Of a DNA stretch of 64,000 bases, positions 8,375-18,200 are shown in pieces (position 1 is the first letter of the stretch; every line of letters begins with the position of its first letter). A program made the translations under genes and the position numbers. Under the pieces are notes generated by a model that was not told the DNA's origin, did not search any database, and saw only the letters and a program-made list of their open reading frames with translations. The DNA comes from Ructibacterium sp965146665 (GTDB lineage: Bacteria > Bacillota > Clostridia > Monoglobales > Monoglobaceae), in NCBI GenBank assembly GCA_965146665.1, contig CBCTHE010000002.1, forward strand, positions 1-64,000, written 5' to 3'.

Positions 8375-10675
8375 TCACGCTTTCCACAACACCACTTTAT
8401 GAAAACCGCTCTCTAATTCAAAGAATCGTTCTGCCATAGTAAGTCCATCCAATTCCAAATCTTTATAGAAATTTCTATCAGAAACACAAAATTGGGCTTT
8501 CACTCCCTCTGGAATCTCCAAATAATATTTAATTTCTGTTTCTGAATTGATCCAGGCCGACAATAAATTGCCCCATACGGTCTCTAATTTCACCTGAACC
8601 TGTCCGCAATAATCGGTCACATAGGGCCGAATCTTGATAGGTATATTCGCCGTCATATCAATTTCAACGCCCCCCAATATTTTATAAAACTGTACATCCA
8701 CACTTCCAAGCATTCCATGATTTAAGCTATGATAATCATTATTTTCCCAACGCCAGCACTCTGTAATTGTATTGTACCCTTCCAGCATATCCAGCCAACT
8801 CGGATATCCTTCCTTTAACATAAGGTCTACCGCTATATCACCACGATCAAAACGCCGCAACACTTCCATGACATACTGTGTTCCAAAAATTCCGCCAATT
8901 AGATGACCTCCTGACTCTTCCTGAATATTCCAAAGTAAATGCTCGAATACTAGATCTTCCTCGTCATCTGGCACAAGTCCGAGCAAAAGAGCAAAAGAAT
9001 CCGAAAATTGATCGCCTTTCCCAAAGCATTTTTCTTCTGCATTATAATAAAGTTCAAGACACCGTTTTCGCATCAAAGCAGCTTTTTTTGCATAATTTTT
9101 CCGCTTTTCCGCATAACCTAATATATCCGCACACTTTTCTATAATTTGAAGTGCATAGTAATAAAACATTGTGTTATCATAATAGGGATCACCCCGTTGA
9201 AAGTCTTTTTTTGACGATGCCCAGTCCCCATATTTTCCACGCGGCAGAATAAAATCGTCGCTCTCTGATTCCAAATATTTTAAATATGCTTCAAATTTGT
9301 CAAAATGCCGCTCCAGAACTTTGGAATCTCCATACATACGATAACAGGCCATTGCTACGATTAAATATCCCACACACCAATCGGCCGGAGATTTTTCACA
9401 CCATTGCGGCCATGGCGCAATATGGGGAACTGCACCAGTTTCCGGGTCACAATCATAATAAATATCATCCAACCACTTTTCATACACGCGCCGCATATCA
9501 AAATTATACAGGCAAGCCTCTGCCATAACATGCGCATCGCCTAACCAGCCCAGGCGTTCTGCACGCTGCGGACAATCTATCGGATGTCCCATCAGACCAT
9601 TTAACTGGGTAAGCGTACAGGCTTGGTGAATTTTATTAAGTTGTGGAAGATCCGTCTCAAAACTTCCTGTAGTGCGTACCGCAGAGTGTATATGCTCCTG
9701 CAGCACACTATGTATCTTAATACTTGAATCCGATAGGGTCAATACCGCATATTGAAATCCATGATAAGTGAATTCCGGGACATACGTCTCCATACCGCCC
9801 GCAAGGATATAGACATCTGTCGCCTCCGCACCATGGTTAGTAATATAATTAGGCTCTCCGTCTTGGTCTAATTGTTCACAATGCCTGATTGTAACTTTTG
9901 AGCCCGCCTTCCCACTCACGCACAGCCGGATTCGTCCGCTGCGATTTCGCCCAAAATCATAAAGTATACCTTCCGTGCATTGCGTGACATGCTCTGCTTC
10001 ATAAGAACCGCATACCCTAATTTCTTCGCCTTGCGCAGGCATCAACCGTTTCGACGGCGGCTCCACCTCCTGTGCATTCGGCCAGCCGCTGTCATCAAAC
10101 TCTGGCTCATGCACTCCTTTTGGCATTCTGCATGCATCATAAATTTCTCCGCCATAAATACAGCTTTTGATAACAGGCCCCTTTTGCAGCCGAAAGCTCT
10201 TATCCGAACCGATTTCCTGCAATTCACCATCAACAGACATAAGTTCTGCTCGCAGAATGGCCCTTGGGTTTCCAAACCAGCTCATTCGCCAATCATCCCA
10301 GCGTTCCCTGGGAGCTGCATACCAACCAGTTCCCACCTCCAAAAGCAAAACATTTTTGCCTATCTTTAGCAAGTGGTCAATCGCAATGGTGTCATAAAAT
10401 ACTCTTTCACGATAATTGGTCTGAAGAGGGGCAAGCGCTGCCAGCCCCGCCCTCTTACCATTTACAAATAACTTATACAATCCCAAGCCGCACACTTGTA
10501 TCTCAGCGCTTCGCAAAGGCCTATCCACAAAAAACGTTTTTCTGAGCAGTATGGAATATGAACGCACCGTTATCTTATCCTTTTGCTCTTCCAAATTTTG
10601 CGTTATATGTCCGGTCAGAGGCAGTATTTCACCCGATTTTTCACCAATCCATTTTGCGCCTGCTAATATCTGCAT
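8375..10675 (-). CDS. GH78 alpha-L-rhamnosidase
   Basis: Probably a cytoplasmic exo-enzyme of 766 residues that removes terminal alpha-L-rhamnose from imported oligosaccharides; no signal peptide is present. The N-terminus MQILAGAKWIG and the beta-sandwich with LFVNGKRAG, GKNVLLLEVGTGWY and WFGNPRAILRAEL match the usual rhamnosidase N-terminal domains. The (alpha/alpha)6 barrel carries the family signature DCPQRAERLGWLGDA, then PHIAPWPQW and GYPSWLDMLE with GANTITE-like NTITECWRWEN. A C-terminal beta domain closes the protein. The ATG at 10675 is preferred because GGAGGGAGCC lies 8-9 bases upstream; an ATG at 10714 has no ribosome site. A terminator separates it from the upstream SLH operon, and it has its own promoter candidate. 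Locus 1 context (GH88, uronate lyase, esterase) fits a substrate containing rhamnose and uronic acid. Confidence 0.92.
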   Translation of the reverse strand: MQILAGAKWIGEKSGEILPLTGHITQNLEEQKDKITVRSYSILLRKTFFVDRPLRSAEIQVCGLGLYKLFVNGKRAGLAALAPLQTNYRERVFYDTIAIDHLLKIGKNVLLLEVGTGWYAAPRERWDDWRMSWFGNPRAILRAELMSVDGELQEIGSDKSFRLQKGPVIKSCIYGGEIYDACRMPKGVHEPEFDDSGWPNAQEVEPPSKRLMPAQGEEIRVCGSYEAEHVTQCTEGILYDFGRNRSGRIRLCVSGKAGSKVTIRHCEQLDQDGEPNYITNHGAEATDVYILAGGMETYVPEFTYHGFQYAVLTLSDSSIKIHSVLQEHIHSAVRTTGSFETDLPQLNKIHQACTLTQLNGLMGHPIDCPQRAERLGWLGDAHVMAEACLYNFDMRRVYEKWLDDIYYDCDPETGAVPHIAPWPQWCEKSPADWCVGYLIVAMACYRMYGDSKVLERHFDKFEAYLKYLESESDDFILPRGKYGDWASSKKDFQRGDPYYDNTMFYYYALQIIEKCADILGYAEKRKNYAKKAALMRKRCLELYYNAEEKCFGKGDQFSDSFALLLGLVPDDEEDLVFEHLLWNIQEESGGHLIGGIFGTQYVMEVLRRFDRGDIAVDLMLKEGYPSWLDMLEGYNTITECWRWENNDYHSLNHGMLGSVDVQFYKILGGVEIDMTANIPIKIRPYVTDYCGQVQVKLETVWGNLLSAWINSETEIKYYLEIPEGVKAQFCVSDRNFYKDLELDGLTMAERFFELESGFHKVVLWKA

Positions 10676-10731
10676 TCTCGGCTCCCTCCAATATTCTCTT
10701 TTCAACAAAATCATAATTAATTTTTCTGAAC

Positions 10732-10760
10732 GTTATACGAGGCAACGCCTCATCCTCCAA
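10732..10760 (-). promoter_or_regulatory. Sigma-A-type promoter candidate for GH78 with an operator-like palindrome
   Basis: On the minus strand TTGGAG (10760-10755) and TATAAC (10737-10732) are spaced by exactly 17 bases, and the GH78 start lies about 57 bases downstream. The palindrome GAGGC-aac-GCCTC (10739-10751) sits within the spacer, a classic repressor position. It could instead be a small RNA hairpin only if transcription starts further upstream. Confidence 0.4.
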
Positions 10761-10784
10761 TGCTGTTTTCAGCAGGAGAAATAA

Positions 10785-10810
10785 ACCCCGCTTAAAAAAC
10801 TAAGCGGGGT
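10785..10810 (-). terminator. Intrinsic terminator after the heparinase-like SLH gene
   Basis: Ten-bp perfect stem ACCCCGCTTA/TAAGCGGGGT with a 6-base loop. On the minus strand it is followed by TTTATTT. It lies about 90 bases after the stop codon at 10897 and ends the long locus 1 transcript before the GH78 gene. Confidence 0.85.
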
Positions 10811-10896
10811 CCGCTGCCTGAAGGACGGGACAAATCCTAATTTGGTTATAGCAACTTACGGTTTCCTGCAAAATATTTGCTCAAAATTTTTTCAGT

Positions 10897-13800
10897 CTAA
10901 GACGCCTTGCCGAATTCCGCGTTCAGCATTCTGTAAACCATAACCATCGCCTGCTCCCGCAGCGTATAAGCTTTAGGCCGAAATGTATTGTCTTCCATTC
11001 CCTGTATAAGCCCCATGGCGACTGCCGTTCCTATATATGGACGCGCCCATTCACTGATCTGTTCTGAGTCATTAAAATTCATTTTGCTTTCCACAGTTTC
11101 GACTTTTATGGAAGTCAGCATAATCTTAACGGCTTCCTCACGCGTAATCCGCGCTTCAGGGTTCGCAATGCCGCCAAAGCCCTGCATAATTCCCATATCC
11201 GCTGCAGCTTGAAGATAACCCGCATACCATTCCTCACCCAAAACATCGTCAAACGCCCCGTTATAAGGAACCGGCTGAATCCCCACAGCCTCTAAAATCA
11301 TCTTTGTAAACTCTGCGCGTGTGGTTTCTTCTGTCAGGCCAAGCGTTCCATTGAAACCGTTTACAATACCGTTATCTACCAAATAAGCAATCTCCTTTTC
11401 TGCCCAATGCCCGTTTAACTCATCCTTAAACTTACCGGAAGGCGCTTCGTTCTCTGTAGGCGGCAGAACCTCTGTAGGCGGCAAAGTATTGCCGCCTCCT
11501 ATTCCGCCGCTTCCGTGATTGCTGCTCGGTTTGCCGGAGTTGCCATTACCTCCTGACGGCGGAATGACGTCGCCGCCGTTTTCCATTTCTTCATCGCCAA
11601 AATATACATAGTTTTTGGACTGCTTAAAGTCAACCTCTTTTCCATTATAAGTTACTTTGGAAATCTTATAAGGCGCATAGATTGTCACCTGTGTTAAGTC
11701 AATGGGTTCAGCGTCCTTATTGCTTGCACCGTTTTCAATATCAGCCATGTCCCCGGCGCCTTCCAGCGTCAGGGCGCTGCCGTTCCATACAACAGTCAAA
11801 TCACTCAAAACTTTGTTGGAACGCAACAGCTCATAGTCCCAATTACTGTTTGCAATATGAGTACCGTTCTGAATAATCGCCCGGCGCGGGATGCCGTTCT
11901 GCGCCTGTTCATAATAAACGATATCCCCATCGGTAGCATAGCTGCCAAAGGTTAAGTCAGCGCCTTCATCCTTTTTATCCGTTTCATGCAGAAGGAAATA
12001 ATTGATATTATATTCCTCTTTCGCGGAAGAGCCGGAATCTGCTTTGATATTCGCAGTAAATGCAGTTGCCGCCCCCTGATGCTGGTCCGTATTAAAACCT
12101 TTTACTTCCAAAGCATTAGGCACAATGCTGTAAGAATCTCCTGACTTGGTCGGAAATAAAATGGTATCAAACCCGGTGGTTCCCACCGCATACTTATCGT
12201 ATCTGCCATATGGCGCGCTGCCGTTCTTCTGATAATATCCATAGCAAAGTCTGGGTTCAATCACGCCATTTTCCGCCGCAGCAGCTTCGGCCTCTGCATT
12301 CAATTCTGTCACTGTTTTCTCGCTGCCGACCGTCTCCGCCGTGTAATTGTTTCCAATATTACCGATATTACCTACCGGTATTACTTGAATATTGGCTTCG
12401 CCGCTGAAGTTAGACTTGAACGCGCCGCTGCCCGTACCGGCAACATACTCGGTATTCTCAATCTGTTTATCCACATCGTCAAAGGATGAATGCTGCCACG
12501 GGATGACTTCGCCATCCCGAAGAACATATTGCCCGTCAATGCTGATATTTGCCTCCGGCGTCATATGCCAGTACTGACTATATTTGTTCACTTTTTTCTG
12601 ATTAACCGGCTTCATATAATCCGACACAATCCAGAAATTCGGTTTGATAAACAAGATATTGCGTTCAAATTTCATACCCGGTTCCAACGGCGGGATCGTG
12701 CCGTTTCCGCCCGGAGCCATAACCGGGTCCTTGCGATATGACAAATTGGTATAAAGGCTGGTCAAATCAAGCTTGGTATAATCATAAGTGTCATGGAAGG
12801 TAACATTTTTAAAGTCGCCCTTGCTTCCGCCGCCTTTATTCAGCGCACTATCCGAATTGTTCGGCGTATCGGAGTTCTGGTTGTAATCATTGATTTCCAC
12901 TGTATTATGCCCTCTGGAGGAAATCATCCATCGATGCGGCAGGTCATCCCCTACATAACCGCTAATAACTCCCTGATCAGACAATAAATAATTACCGTAG
13001 GCAGATACAATAATTCCGCCGTCATCCCAGTGGGAATGCGTTCCGTTTGCGGCATCCGCAGTGATATGCAAGAACAAATCCTTTTTATCCCATCCGCTGC
13101 GCATCGCCATCATCCGACCGTCCTCCGGATAACAATAGGAAGTATACTCCGGCTTATGACCAACCTTCCCCTCATGTGCCATCCATTGCAATGTCGGCTC
13201 TTCCAGCCAGTCGCCGACATACTCAAAGCGATCCTGATAACTGCGCGTATACTCGCCGGAATCTCCATACTGCGGATCATACCCACCCGGCAGTGCCATA
13301 CGCATCATATACACAGTCACGTCTCGGATGCGGTTTGTCAACTCATCGGAATACTCAAATGGCATCTGCAACTCATCCGCCGTTGTTTTGATCCCCAGCT
13401 GTGTCCCCAGCGCATAGGAGGTATAGCTGTGCGATAATTCGTGGGAAGAACCATCTGCGTGCACGATATTGCCGGTGGCAGCCATCAAGTGCTTGCTGAT
13501 TGCCTCAGACCACTCTTTTTGTTCTGCGATCTCGGGAAAGTAAGCCATAATGGCAAAGTGTCCGTTGGTCTGCGCAGTACCCCAGTTACCGCCATTCTCG
13601 GAAGAACTCCAGTAATCATTTACAAAGTGTTCTCCCATGGTGCGAAAATACTTTAGAAATGTAACAAAAATTTCCGGGGTCATGTATTCACTATTGATAA
13701 TATAGTCAAAATTTTTAGAAATACCGCTGGCTCTTGCCGAAGCATCCAAAGTACACGCATATCCGCCAAAGAGCATTCGGCCGTCATTCTGATTGGTGCC

Positions 13801-15411
13801 GACAGAGTCATAGCGTCCCATAGTACCTTCCTCACCGCTGTAAATCAAAAAGGTTTGCCGGATAAAGTCATACAGGTAAAGCACGCACGCCTGCGCATAA
13901 TCCTCATTGCCGGTCACATAATACTGCTTTCCCATAATATCCCACCAGGTACCAAAACGCAGCAATTCCTGATCCTGACGGCCATCCGCGTTACACTCCG
14001 GTGCCGGGAAGCCCCAGAATGCAGTGGGCATTCCGCTGTCCGGCAGACTTTGGAAAGAATATGCATAAGTCCGCAGCAATTCGCTGGAAAATTTAAGATC
14101 GGTTTCTATCCAAGCGGTACCGTTATCCGCAATCATCATCAGCTTCTGATAAGAAGAATCATGGCGCGGCGCGGTGGCACGGTCTTCCACGCCGCCATAC
14201 AAATGCAGACTTGCCGAAGTAATTGTCCCCTCCGGAACATACTCTCCAAAGTTAAAGAGCAGATAAGTACGGCGGGTGTTCTCGTCAGTCAAAATACCCG
14301 CTGCTGCGGTATCCAAGGCAGCTTCTCTTGCATACATACGGGTATCTGTACCGCCCGAGGTATCATCCCGCATGGAGCCGGCAGTTACATAACCATCCTG
14401 ATCAATCGGCACAGTATATGTCGTAGAACCGTTAATTACTACCTCAATATACGGCGCATGCGCTTTTCCGGCCTCTCTGCTGTAAAATACCGCCTCATAG
14501 TCATCCTTGTGAACTGCATGAACAATCAGGGAACCTTTGCCGGAACGGTATCTTTTCACCGCCTCGGTAACATCAACCGTTATCTCCTGTTCCTGCTGGT
14601 TCATAAAAAACATTGCCGCCAGCTTCCAGTTACTGTTAACATGAAAATTCTGCAAAAGCAAATCACTCATCAATGTCGTGCTGGTGTTAATAGTCGGCTC
14701 TTGCAAACCACGCAGATTTACCACGTTTCTGTGATACTTCAGCAATTCCTCCTTCGCCCGGCTGTAGTCAATGCTGCCGTCCTCCAGTAGGGGAGCGTTG
14801 ACGACCGCCTGCTTCACATTGTACAAGGTCTCACCGTAAGCGGAAACATAATCATACTGCACCATTGGCTCATTTTCAAACGACCCGGTTTCCGCATTCC
14901 AAACACCGAAAAATTCTTCATCAGTCGGGAAAACATCATTTTCAATCTCTTGCGTAATTTGTGTTATACGTTTCGGGAATTTTGTCAGCAGCTTCGGCAA
15001 TTTTTCTTTTGCCGCGGGATTCAATGCGTTCGCCATAGCATCCGGCTCATTCCAGTCCGGATATGCGTTAAAATTTAGCAACGGCTTCAATCCGGACACG
15101 GCGCTGCCGTTTGCCGCCCGTGAGAGGTTCGCCGCCTGATACCGGAGCTGCGCTTCTCCCCCCTTTGCAGGCAAGCGCCCTTCCGTCACGCCGGGGACGG
15201 GACTTGCCTCTGCCTGACTTTCTGTTTCTTCTTGTGTCTCGTTTGCAGTTTCGCCGGTTCCCGTATCGTTCCCGGGCTGCGCCGGCTTCACTTCTGCCCA
15301 GGGGACAGAAACGGATGGTTCAGCAACTTCTGTCCGGGCAAACACAGTCAATTCCAAAGGCTGCATCAAAAGGACACCCGCGGATACGATAAGCGCTATT
15401 ATTCTTTTCAT
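10897..15411 (-). CDS. Wall-anchored heparinase II/III-type polysaccharide lyase with DNRLRE modules and three SLH repeats
   Basis: A secreted 1504-residue enzyme. Residues 1-26 are a signal peptide, followed by a Pro/Glu/Thr linker. DNRLRE-type beta modules occupy about 220-330 and 335-450 (TYLLFNFGEY, SLHLYGG). An alpha/alpha toroid spans about 470-740 and an antiparallel beta domain about 755-1230. Probable active-site residues are Asn607/608 in ENGGNWG, His657 and His661/Tyr663 in HELSHSYTSY, His792/794 in GTHSHWDDGG and His835 in RGHNTVEIND; this arrangement is typical of the heparinase II/III superfamily, whose members cleave uronic-acid glycosides by beta-elimination. A Gly/Pro/Asn-rich linker leads to three SLH repeats (about 1325-1500; TRAEFTKM, TREEAVKI). 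Products with unsaturated uronate would suit the GH88 in the same locus. The polysaccharide lyase family number and substrate cannot be fixed by eye. It is the last gene of the minus-strand run 24238-10897. Confidence 0.85.
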   Translation of the reverse strand: MKRIIALIVSAGVLLMQPLELTVFARTEVAEPSVSVPWAEVKPAQPGNDTGTGETANETQEETESQAEASPVPGVTEGRLPAKGGEAQLRYQAANLSRAANGSAVSGLKPLLNFNAYPDWNEPDAMANALNPAAKEKLPKLLTKFPKRITQITQEIENDVFPTDEEFFGVWNAETGSFENEPMVQYDYVSAYGETLYNVKQAVVNAPLLEDGSIDYSRAKEELLKYHRNVVNLRGLQEPTINTSTTLMSDLLLQNFHVNSNWKLAAMFFMNQQEQEITVDVTEAVKRYRSGKGSLIVHAVHKDDYEAVFYSREAGKAHAPYIEVVINGSTTYTVPIDQDGYVTAGSMRDDTSGGTDTRMYAREAALDTAAAGILTDENTRRTYLLFNFGEYVPEGTITSASLHLYGGVEDRATAPRHDSSYQKLMMIADNGTAWIETDLKFSSELLRTYAYSFQSLPDSGMPTAFWGFPAPECNADGRQDQELLRFGTWWDIMGKQYYVTGNEDYAQACVLYLYDFIRQTFLIYSGEEGTMGRYDSVGTNQNDGRMLFGGYACTLDASARASGISKNFDYIINSEYMTPEIFVTFLKYFRTMGEHFVNDYWSSSENGGNWGTAQTNGHFAIMAYFPEIAEQKEWSEAISKHLMAATGNIVHADGSSHELSHSYTSYALGTQLGIKTTADELQMPFEYSDELTNRIRDVTVYMMRMALPGGYDPQYGDSGEYTRSYQDRFEYVGDWLEEPTLQWMAHEGKVGHKPEYTSYCYPEDGRMMAMRSGWDKKDLFLHITADAANGTHSHWDDGGIIVSAYGNYLLSDQGVISGYVGDDLPHRWMISSRGHNTVEINDYNQNSDTPNNSDSALNKGGGSKGDFKNVTFHDTYDYTKLDLTSLYTNLSYRKDPVMAPGGNGTIPPLEPGMKFERNILFIKPNFWIVSDYMKPVNQKKVNKYSQYWHMTPEANISIDGQYVLRDGEVIPWQHSSFDDVDKQIENTEYVAGTGSGAFKSNFSGEANIQVIPVGNIGNIGNNYTAETVGSEKTVTELNAEAEAAAAENGVIEPRLCYGYYQKNGSAPYGRYDKYAVGTTGFDTILFPTKSGDSYSIVPNALEVKGFNTDQHQGAATAFTANIKADSGSSAKEEYNINYFLLHETDKKDEGADLTFGSYATDGDIVYYEQAQNGIPRRAIIQNGTHIANSNWDYELLRSNKVLSDLTVVWNGSALTLEGAGDMADIENGASNKDAEPIDLTQVTIYAPYKISKVTYNGKEVDFKQSKNYVYFGDEEMENGGDVIPPSGGNGNSGKPSSNHGSGGIGGGNTLPPTEVLPPTENEAPSGKFKDELNGHWAEKEIAYLVDNGIVNGFNGTLGLTEETTRAEFTKMILEAVGIQPVPYNGAFDDVLGEEWYAGYLQAAADMGIMQGFGGIANPEARITREEAVKIMLTSIKVETVESKMNFNDSEQISEWARPYIGTAVAMGLIQGMEDNTFRPKAYTLREQAMVMVYRMLNAEFGKAS

Positions 15412-15428
15412 TCCATTGACATCCTTTC

Positions 15429-18182
15429 TTATTTAATAATCGCAATCGCTTTCACATTACCGTAGGAAGCGGAAATAATCGCTTTTTGATGGTCCGTAAG
15501 ATAATCATCGTTTGTGCCGAGGCTTACTTCTTCTGTTCTGGAATCATACACATAGATAGGCGGCGAGCTGATAAGCCGAATATAATATACCTTTTCTGCC
15601 AATGCAGTCCCTCCGATGGTGACTGCATCACACCACTCGTTCGCTGAATCCGCAACTACTTTATATGCAATATCTGTAATCGTCCCGATAAAGAGTTCCC
15701 GATTCATATCTGTGTTGTCAAAGCTATCTTCCGGTATCGAACCGGAAGAAGCAATCAGCTCAAAGCCATCAAGCTGGTCCTTGCCGTCCAGCGAATAGTA
15801 GATGAGGTCACCGGCTCTTAATCCCTCAAAATCGAGTTCGCCCGCCTTTGAGGTATGGTCAGATACGCGTGTTTCCAGCTTACCGTCTGGGGTCATCAAG
15901 GTAATGCCCTGTATCGTTTCTCCTTCCTCATCCAAGGTGATATAGGATTCCGCAATCATGGCAACTCTGCTGGTACCGTCAATTCTGCCGGAGGTTTCAT
16001 AGCTCATCGGTTCGTTGAAAACAACCACATCCGGACAATGCGTATCTTCGTTATAAGCATACGCGCCAACCGTATATACCCGCTTGTGATTCATGTCAAT
16101 TCTTGCCAAATAATCCTTAGAGGAAGCAACCGTATTTTCAGGAATACAGATGCCCAATGTGGCATCGCCCAATCCAAACGCACCGTTGTTATTGGCGCCA
16201 AATGTTTTATTGTAAGCGTTATACTTCTTTTTAGCGGTCAGAACTCTCATCGGGTTGCCGCTGGGGTCCAGTTGGGCCGGCGTCCGAAGCATTTCCTCTA
16301 AAATATCTATTCGGCGAACCATCCCGCTGGAATCCGTGCTGTATGAAACAACCAGATAATTCCGTCCGGAAGAAATCATTTTCTCCTGCAATACAGACAC
16401 AATCCGGTTGCCGCTGTAGCTCTGTTGATTGATCCGCACCTTGGGGGCGCAGTGAATCTCAAGCAATTCCCGATTCTGTGCGGCAATCGCCGGAACCTTA
16501 TCCTGCGAAGGATCATCACCGGTCGTTTCCTCCATCTCATCACTGATGCTGCCTGGAATCGCCAAACGCAGGAGGATATCGTCCTCAAACGCACTTTGAT
16601 TGCTGATACCAACAATCGCAGCATAATTGCCGGATGCCAGTTCTTTTTCAATATTCGCAATTTTACCCAGATAGTTCAGCCGTGCAATCACATTTTCACC
16701 CAGCAACTCCGATACAGCAACATCGGCTTCATATTCATACTCGGTTTCTCCGATGGTAATTACTTTATCATTGCCGCTAAGCGCGCTCACCGTTCCGTCT
16801 ACTGATTCATTACTGATATAGAATTTCTGGAGATTTTCGTCCCGGCTGGCATAAGCGGTCAAAACGTCGCCTTCCTGCACGTCTGCCGCTTCAATCTCAT
16901 TGCCTTCCGCGTCCAGCAAAACCAAAATTTTGTCAAAGCCATCATCGTCAAACTCAATATATCTGGAATTGAGATATCGATCGTTTTCGGACAGATAAAT
17001 CCTCTGTGCCTCTGCATTGACGGAAGACACGACAAAACTCTCGTACGAATTGACAAAAACATAGTCAAATGCAGCATTCTTACTATCTGCCATCAATTTG
17101 ACAACACCCTGCTGAATCTCGTCAAATCCGAGTTCTTCAAAGCTGTCAACCGCACGGCCGTTATAAATAAAACGCGCATTGTCAGCAATGGTTTTTTTCA
17201 CCGTTTTTCCTCTTTTTTCGTCATAGTATTCAAAATTTGTTGCTGTAAAGGAAGCAATATCATCTACATCCAGTTCGAGCACAGTATTTCCCGAAACAGG
17301 CATAATTGCCTGCACAATACCGCAGCGGCCGGCAGATATTGTACGGATATAGGCTCTTACTTCCATCCCCAGGTAATCTTCTGCATTGGTATTGCCTTTA
17401 TCACACAAAATGCCTGCAATTTCAACCTGCCACTCTTCCATATCATGTATGGGATCCAACAAATACGTTTCATAATTCGCGGTAACTACACCGGTAATTT
17501 CGGTCAAGCCGTCATCCAGTTCCCCCATCAGCAAATCACGATATGTCTTGGAAGAAATCTCTGCCGACGAACCGTCGGAACCGCCGTAAAGCGTAACCAG
17601 TCTGTCTGCGTCCAAGCTGTTATAAATCATGCGCAAAGCCTGTTCCCTAATGATATGATCGTCAAACCCGGCAGATATACCTTTGGTGACACCCAAGCGG
17701 TTTGCATGAGACATGTAACCCTCCGGATAGCCGCCGTTCGCCTCAGCTTCCATACTGAATCCGAGCATACTTACCAAAATCTTTGCCGCTTCGGTATAAG
17801 TTACGGGATTATCCGGGTAAAAATTCCCGTCCGGATTGCCATTGAGCATTCCCCTGCCGCTCAGCATAGTGATATAGGAAAACGCCCAATGACTGGAAGG
17901 CACGTCATTATAAATGACGCCGTAGTCTTCCGGATAGTGAATTTCGTCCAATCCCATAACTGCACTGACAAGTTTGCTCATTTCGGCTCTGGTCAGCGCC
18001 CGGTCAAGGTTCAAATTTCCATTTTTATCCCCCTGAAGAATTTCAAACGCTTTCAGGTCCAAAACCATCTGGTCGGAAAGCGCTCCCTCCGCTGAAACAG
18101 TGAAACAAGTGGAAAACAACACTGCCAGATAACAGATTGCTGTAATAAAAGCCGCGCCTTTTTTCCGCAATTTTTTATACAT
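15429..18182 (-). CDS. SLH protein with large unknown beta-rich tail (family shared with 39177-42923)
   Basis: A secreted 917-residue protein. Residues 1-31 are a signal peptide; three SLH repeats fill about 35-215 (TRAEMSKL, PSSHWAFSYI, GGYPEGYMSHANRLG). The remaining 700 residues match no family I know. They are rich in Asp, Val and Ile and appear built from repeated small beta units of the form GxI...YxV...LxxGDxV, such as LRAGDLIYYSLDG. The same SLH type, the GGYP(E/Q)GY motif, the LDAD junction and a similar tail occur in the protein at 39177-42923. No catalytic residues are evident. It sits 17 bases after the heparinase-like gene start and 18 bases from the next gene, in one operon. A scaffold or wall-display role is plausible but unproven. 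Confidence 0.8.
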   Translation of the reverse strand: MYKKLRKKGAAFITAICYLAVLFSTCFTVSAEGALSDQMVLDLKAFEILQGDKNGNLNLDRALTRAEMSKLVSAVMGLDEIHYPEDYGVIYNDVPSSHWAFSYITMLSGRGMLNGNPDGNFYPDNPVTYTEAAKILVSMLGFSMEAEANGGYPEGYMSHANRLGVTKGISAGFDDHIIREQALRMIYNSLDADRLVTLYGGSDGSSAEISSKTYRDLLMGELDDGLTEITGVVTANYETYLLDPIHDMEEWQVEIAGILCDKGNTNAEDYLGMEVRAYIRTISAGRCGIVQAIMPVSGNTVLELDVDDIASFTATNFEYYDEKRGKTVKKTIADNARFIYNGRAVDSFEELGFDEIQQGVVKLMADSKNAAFDYVFVNSYESFVVSSVNAEAQRIYLSENDRYLNSRYIEFDDDGFDKILVLLDAEGNEIEAADVQEGDVLTAYASRDENLQKFYISNESVDGTVSALSGNDKVITIGETEYEYEADVAVSELLGENVIARLNYLGKIANIEKELASGNYAAIVGISNQSAFEDDILLRLAIPGSISDEMEETTGDDPSQDKVPAIAAQNRELLEIHCAPKVRINQQSYSGNRIVSVLQEKMISSGRNYLVVSYSTDSSGMVRRIDILEEMLRTPAQLDPSGNPMRVLTAKKKYNAYNKTFGANNNGAFGLGDATLGICIPENTVASSKDYLARIDMNHKRVYTVGAYAYNEDTHCPDVVVFNEPMSYETSGRIDGTSRVAMIAESYITLDEEGETIQGITLMTPDGKLETRVSDHTSKAGELDFEGLRAGDLIYYSLDGKDQLDGFELIASSGSIPEDSFDNTDMNRELFIGTITDIAYKVVADSANEWCDAVTIGGTALAEKVYYIRLISSPPIYVYDSRTEEVSLGTNDDYLTDHQKAIISASYGNVKAIAIIK

Positions 18183-18200
18183 AAAATCCTTCTCCTTTGA

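Noticed and set aside
8375..10675. Ala in the GH78 signature DCPQRAER, first suspected as loss of a catalytic Asp
   Set aside because: Variation at this place is common in the family as I know it, and the neighbouring conserved residues are intact, so there is no case for inactivity.
13855..14790. Plus-strand open frame of 311 codons
   Set aside because: It is antisense to the heparinase-like SLH gene, has no ribosome site, no recognisable motif and a residue make-up typical of antisense frames.
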